Below, in pieces: positions 7,194 through 8,075 of a DNA stretch of 8,075 nucleotides. Position numbers and translations under genes: made by a program. The stretch lies in NCBI GenBank assembly GCA_014376325.1, contig JACMRP010000130.1:1-8075 (forward strand), read 5' to 3'. The DNA comes from Pseudobdellovibrionaceae bacterium (lineage in GTDB: Bacteria > Bdellovibrionota > Bdellovibrionia > Bdellovibrionales > Bdellovibrionaceae). Position 1 is the stretch's first letter, and each line of letters starts with the position of its first letter. Below the pieces are notes generated by a model. The model was not told the origin of the DNA and made no database searches. It saw nothing but the letters and a program-made list of their open reading frames with translations.

Positions 7194-7805
7194 TTATAGA
7201 GCGATTGGGAATGATACGCTCAGGATGTAGGACTTGTCCGTCCCTTTTACGTCATTGAAGTTTCCGACGAAACCCCATTTTTCTGCAGTGATTGAATCAT
7301 ACTTAACATCTTGGTATTCTAAATTTACGCTGACCATGGCAACGTAAACTCCCGCGCCTACGCGGTAACCTTTTGGATTATTAAATTTTACGTCCGTACC
7401 GCGGATGTCTTGGGGATCCAAGGATCCGCTGACTAAATAAGTTCCCCAAACGCGAACGCCCGCAAGCGGAGTTTGCAAACCTAAAGTCACGCCCAAGTTG
7501 GACATATCTGCCGGAGCCGATCCACCCAGGGCAGAAGATTCGTAATTTGGTTTTGCGTAACGGCCGTCAGCAGCAATGATAACCGTGTCGAAAGCGTGGA
7601 AGCCTAAACGCAAGCCAACGCCAAGGCCGGTGGTTTTTTCAGTCGACTCAGAAAGCAGGTTGTTTGGGTAAACGACTTTCATTTCTCCAGATTGATAGGT
7701 CACAGAGGGTTCAATAAATAATCCGCCTTGCTTGGCTTCTTCCGCATTTGCAGTGTGGGCCAAGACCGAAAAGACCAAAGTTGAAAGAACGAGTTTAAGT
7801 TTCAT
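7194..7805 (-). CDS. Outer-membrane beta-barrel protein (predicted 8 strands), signal peptide
   Basis: A 203-residue precursor with a clear Sec signal peptide at 1-21: MKLK, a hydrophobic core, then A-N-A before EEAKQGG, a good signal peptidase I site. The mature part of about 182 residues is rich in Gly and in alternating hydrophobic/polar stretches. I count eight candidate beta strands, starting near residues 28, 59, 74, 102, 117, 147, 158 and 191, which suits a small OmpX/OmpW-size barrel. The C-terminal strand SYILSVSFPIAL fits a BAM-recognition strand, although it ends in Leu rather than the usual Phe. The ATG at 7805 (minus strand) has AAGGA at 7813-7817 with a 7-nt spacer, and the signal peptide confirms the start. 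It is convergent with the kinase operon and probably unrelated in regulation. I do not recognise a specific family; pore, adhesin or structural roles are all possible. Confidence 0.85.
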   Translation of the reverse strand: MKLKLVLSTLVFSVLAHTANAEEAKQGGLFIEPSVTYQSGEMKVVYPNNLLSESTEKTTGLGVGLRLGFHAFDTVIIAADGRYAKPNYESSALGGSAPADMSNLGVTLGLQTPLAGVRVWGTYLVSGSLDPQDIRGTDVKFNNPKGYRVGAGVYVAMVSVNLEYQDVKYDSITAEKWGFVGNFNDVKGTDKSYILSVSFPIAL

Positions 7806-7918
7806 TTGTGTTTCCTTGTTGAGGTTTGTTTCGAAATCTTTTAAATAGGATCGTATTTATTAACGATTGTTCACTGATGGATATTGCAAGTGGAGGACCG
7901 CAAACGTGATCGAATATA

Positions 7919-7952
7919 TTTGAGCTGGTAAATTGAGCGCGTAATTTTGAGG
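7919..7952. repeat. Three short TTGAG[C/G] direct repeats upstream of the barrel gene
   Basis: TTGAGC at 7920-7925, TTGAGC at 7933-7938 and TTGAGG at 7947-7952 recur at 13- and 14-nt steps, 115-147 nt upstream of the minus-strand gene start. A further TTGAGG is at 7991-7996. They could be regulator half-sites, but six-base matches in AT-rich DNA may be chance. The rest of 7806-8075 shows no convincing gene and no clear promoter hexamer pair. Confidence 0.2.
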
Positions 7953-8075
7953 AGAATTTCCCGGTGATTCCGGTATTTTTGGTTTTTAGCTTGAGGATAC
8001 TCGGGACCTCTTTTATAAACCAAATATGCCATCTACTTTTGCTGTTCCCGAAGAAATGAAAATCCAATACTTACT

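Noticed and set aside
7414..7427. GGATCC repeated twice with a 2-nt gap
   Set aside because: It lies inside the barrel gene, encodes ordinary residues around SLDP, and is most likely chance.
7961..7987. CCGG-TGATT-CCGG followed by a T-rich stretch, terminator-like
   Set aside because: The stem is only 4 bp and the T-run is interrupted by GG; no gene ends immediately upstream on the plus strand.
7795..8067. A 90-codon minus-strand open frame overlapping the start of the barrel gene
   Set aside because: It runs over the ribosome site and the first codons of the well-supported signal-peptide gene in another frame, has no recognisable domain, and its composition does not look like a real protein.
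8056..8075. Possible plus-strand gene start (ATG, then KIQYL) at the window edge
   Set aside because: Only six codons are visible, and the purine stretch before it is a weak ribosome site. It could be the start of an exported protein but cannot be supported from this window.

Overview
The window looks like a chromosomal segment from a Gram-negative bacterium. The evidence is a signal-peptide-bearing outer-membrane beta-barrel protein together with a large signal-transduction operon. Base composition is moderate and the style of the proteins resembles predatory or environmental delta-type bacteria such as Bdellovibrionota. That taxonomic guess is only an impression, and nothing in the sequence proves it.

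Layout. Positions 2-379 (+) hold the C-terminal end of a thioredoxin-fold (redoxin/AhpC-TSA-like) protein whose start lies outside the window. A 138-nt gap follows with a plausible sigma70-type promoter. Next come four same-strand genes, tightly packed: (1) 518-4033, a 1171-aa membrane hybrid histidine kinase with CHASE3, GAF, a long coiled coil, HisKA, HATPase and three receiver domains; (2) 4008-4859, a CheR-family protein-glutamate methyltransferase; (3) 4856-5446, a stand-alone CheB-type methylesterase/deamidase domain; (4) 5501-7126, a soluble REC-HisKA-HATPase-REC hybrid kinase with a TTG start. The first two overlap by 26 nt, the next two by 4 nt, and the last follows a 54-nt gap, so they form a probable operon. 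A GC-rich 8-bp hairpin at 7154-7180 separates this operon from a convergent gene on the minus strand (7194-7805). That gene encodes a small exported protein predicted to form an eight-stranded beta-barrel. The last 270 bases (7806-8075) contain its leader region and no convincing further gene.

How the genes may work together. The cluster pairs chemotaxis-style adaptation enzymes (methyltransferase and methylesterase) with two hybrid kinases. There is no chemoreceptor, CheA, CheW, Hpt protein or DNA-binding output domain in the window. The membrane kinase has an external CHASE3 sensor and a roughly 100-residue Glu/Gln-rich coiled coil. The second kinase begins with a receiver, so it could take phosphate from the first through an unseen Hpt or respond to a shared partner. 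The most attractive hypothesis is that CheR and CheB tune the kinase itself, perhaps at glutamates of its signalling coil, as they do with chemoreceptors. This gene arrangement resembles a cluster type that I believe recurs in diverse bacteria, but its substrate and output cannot be read from the sequence.
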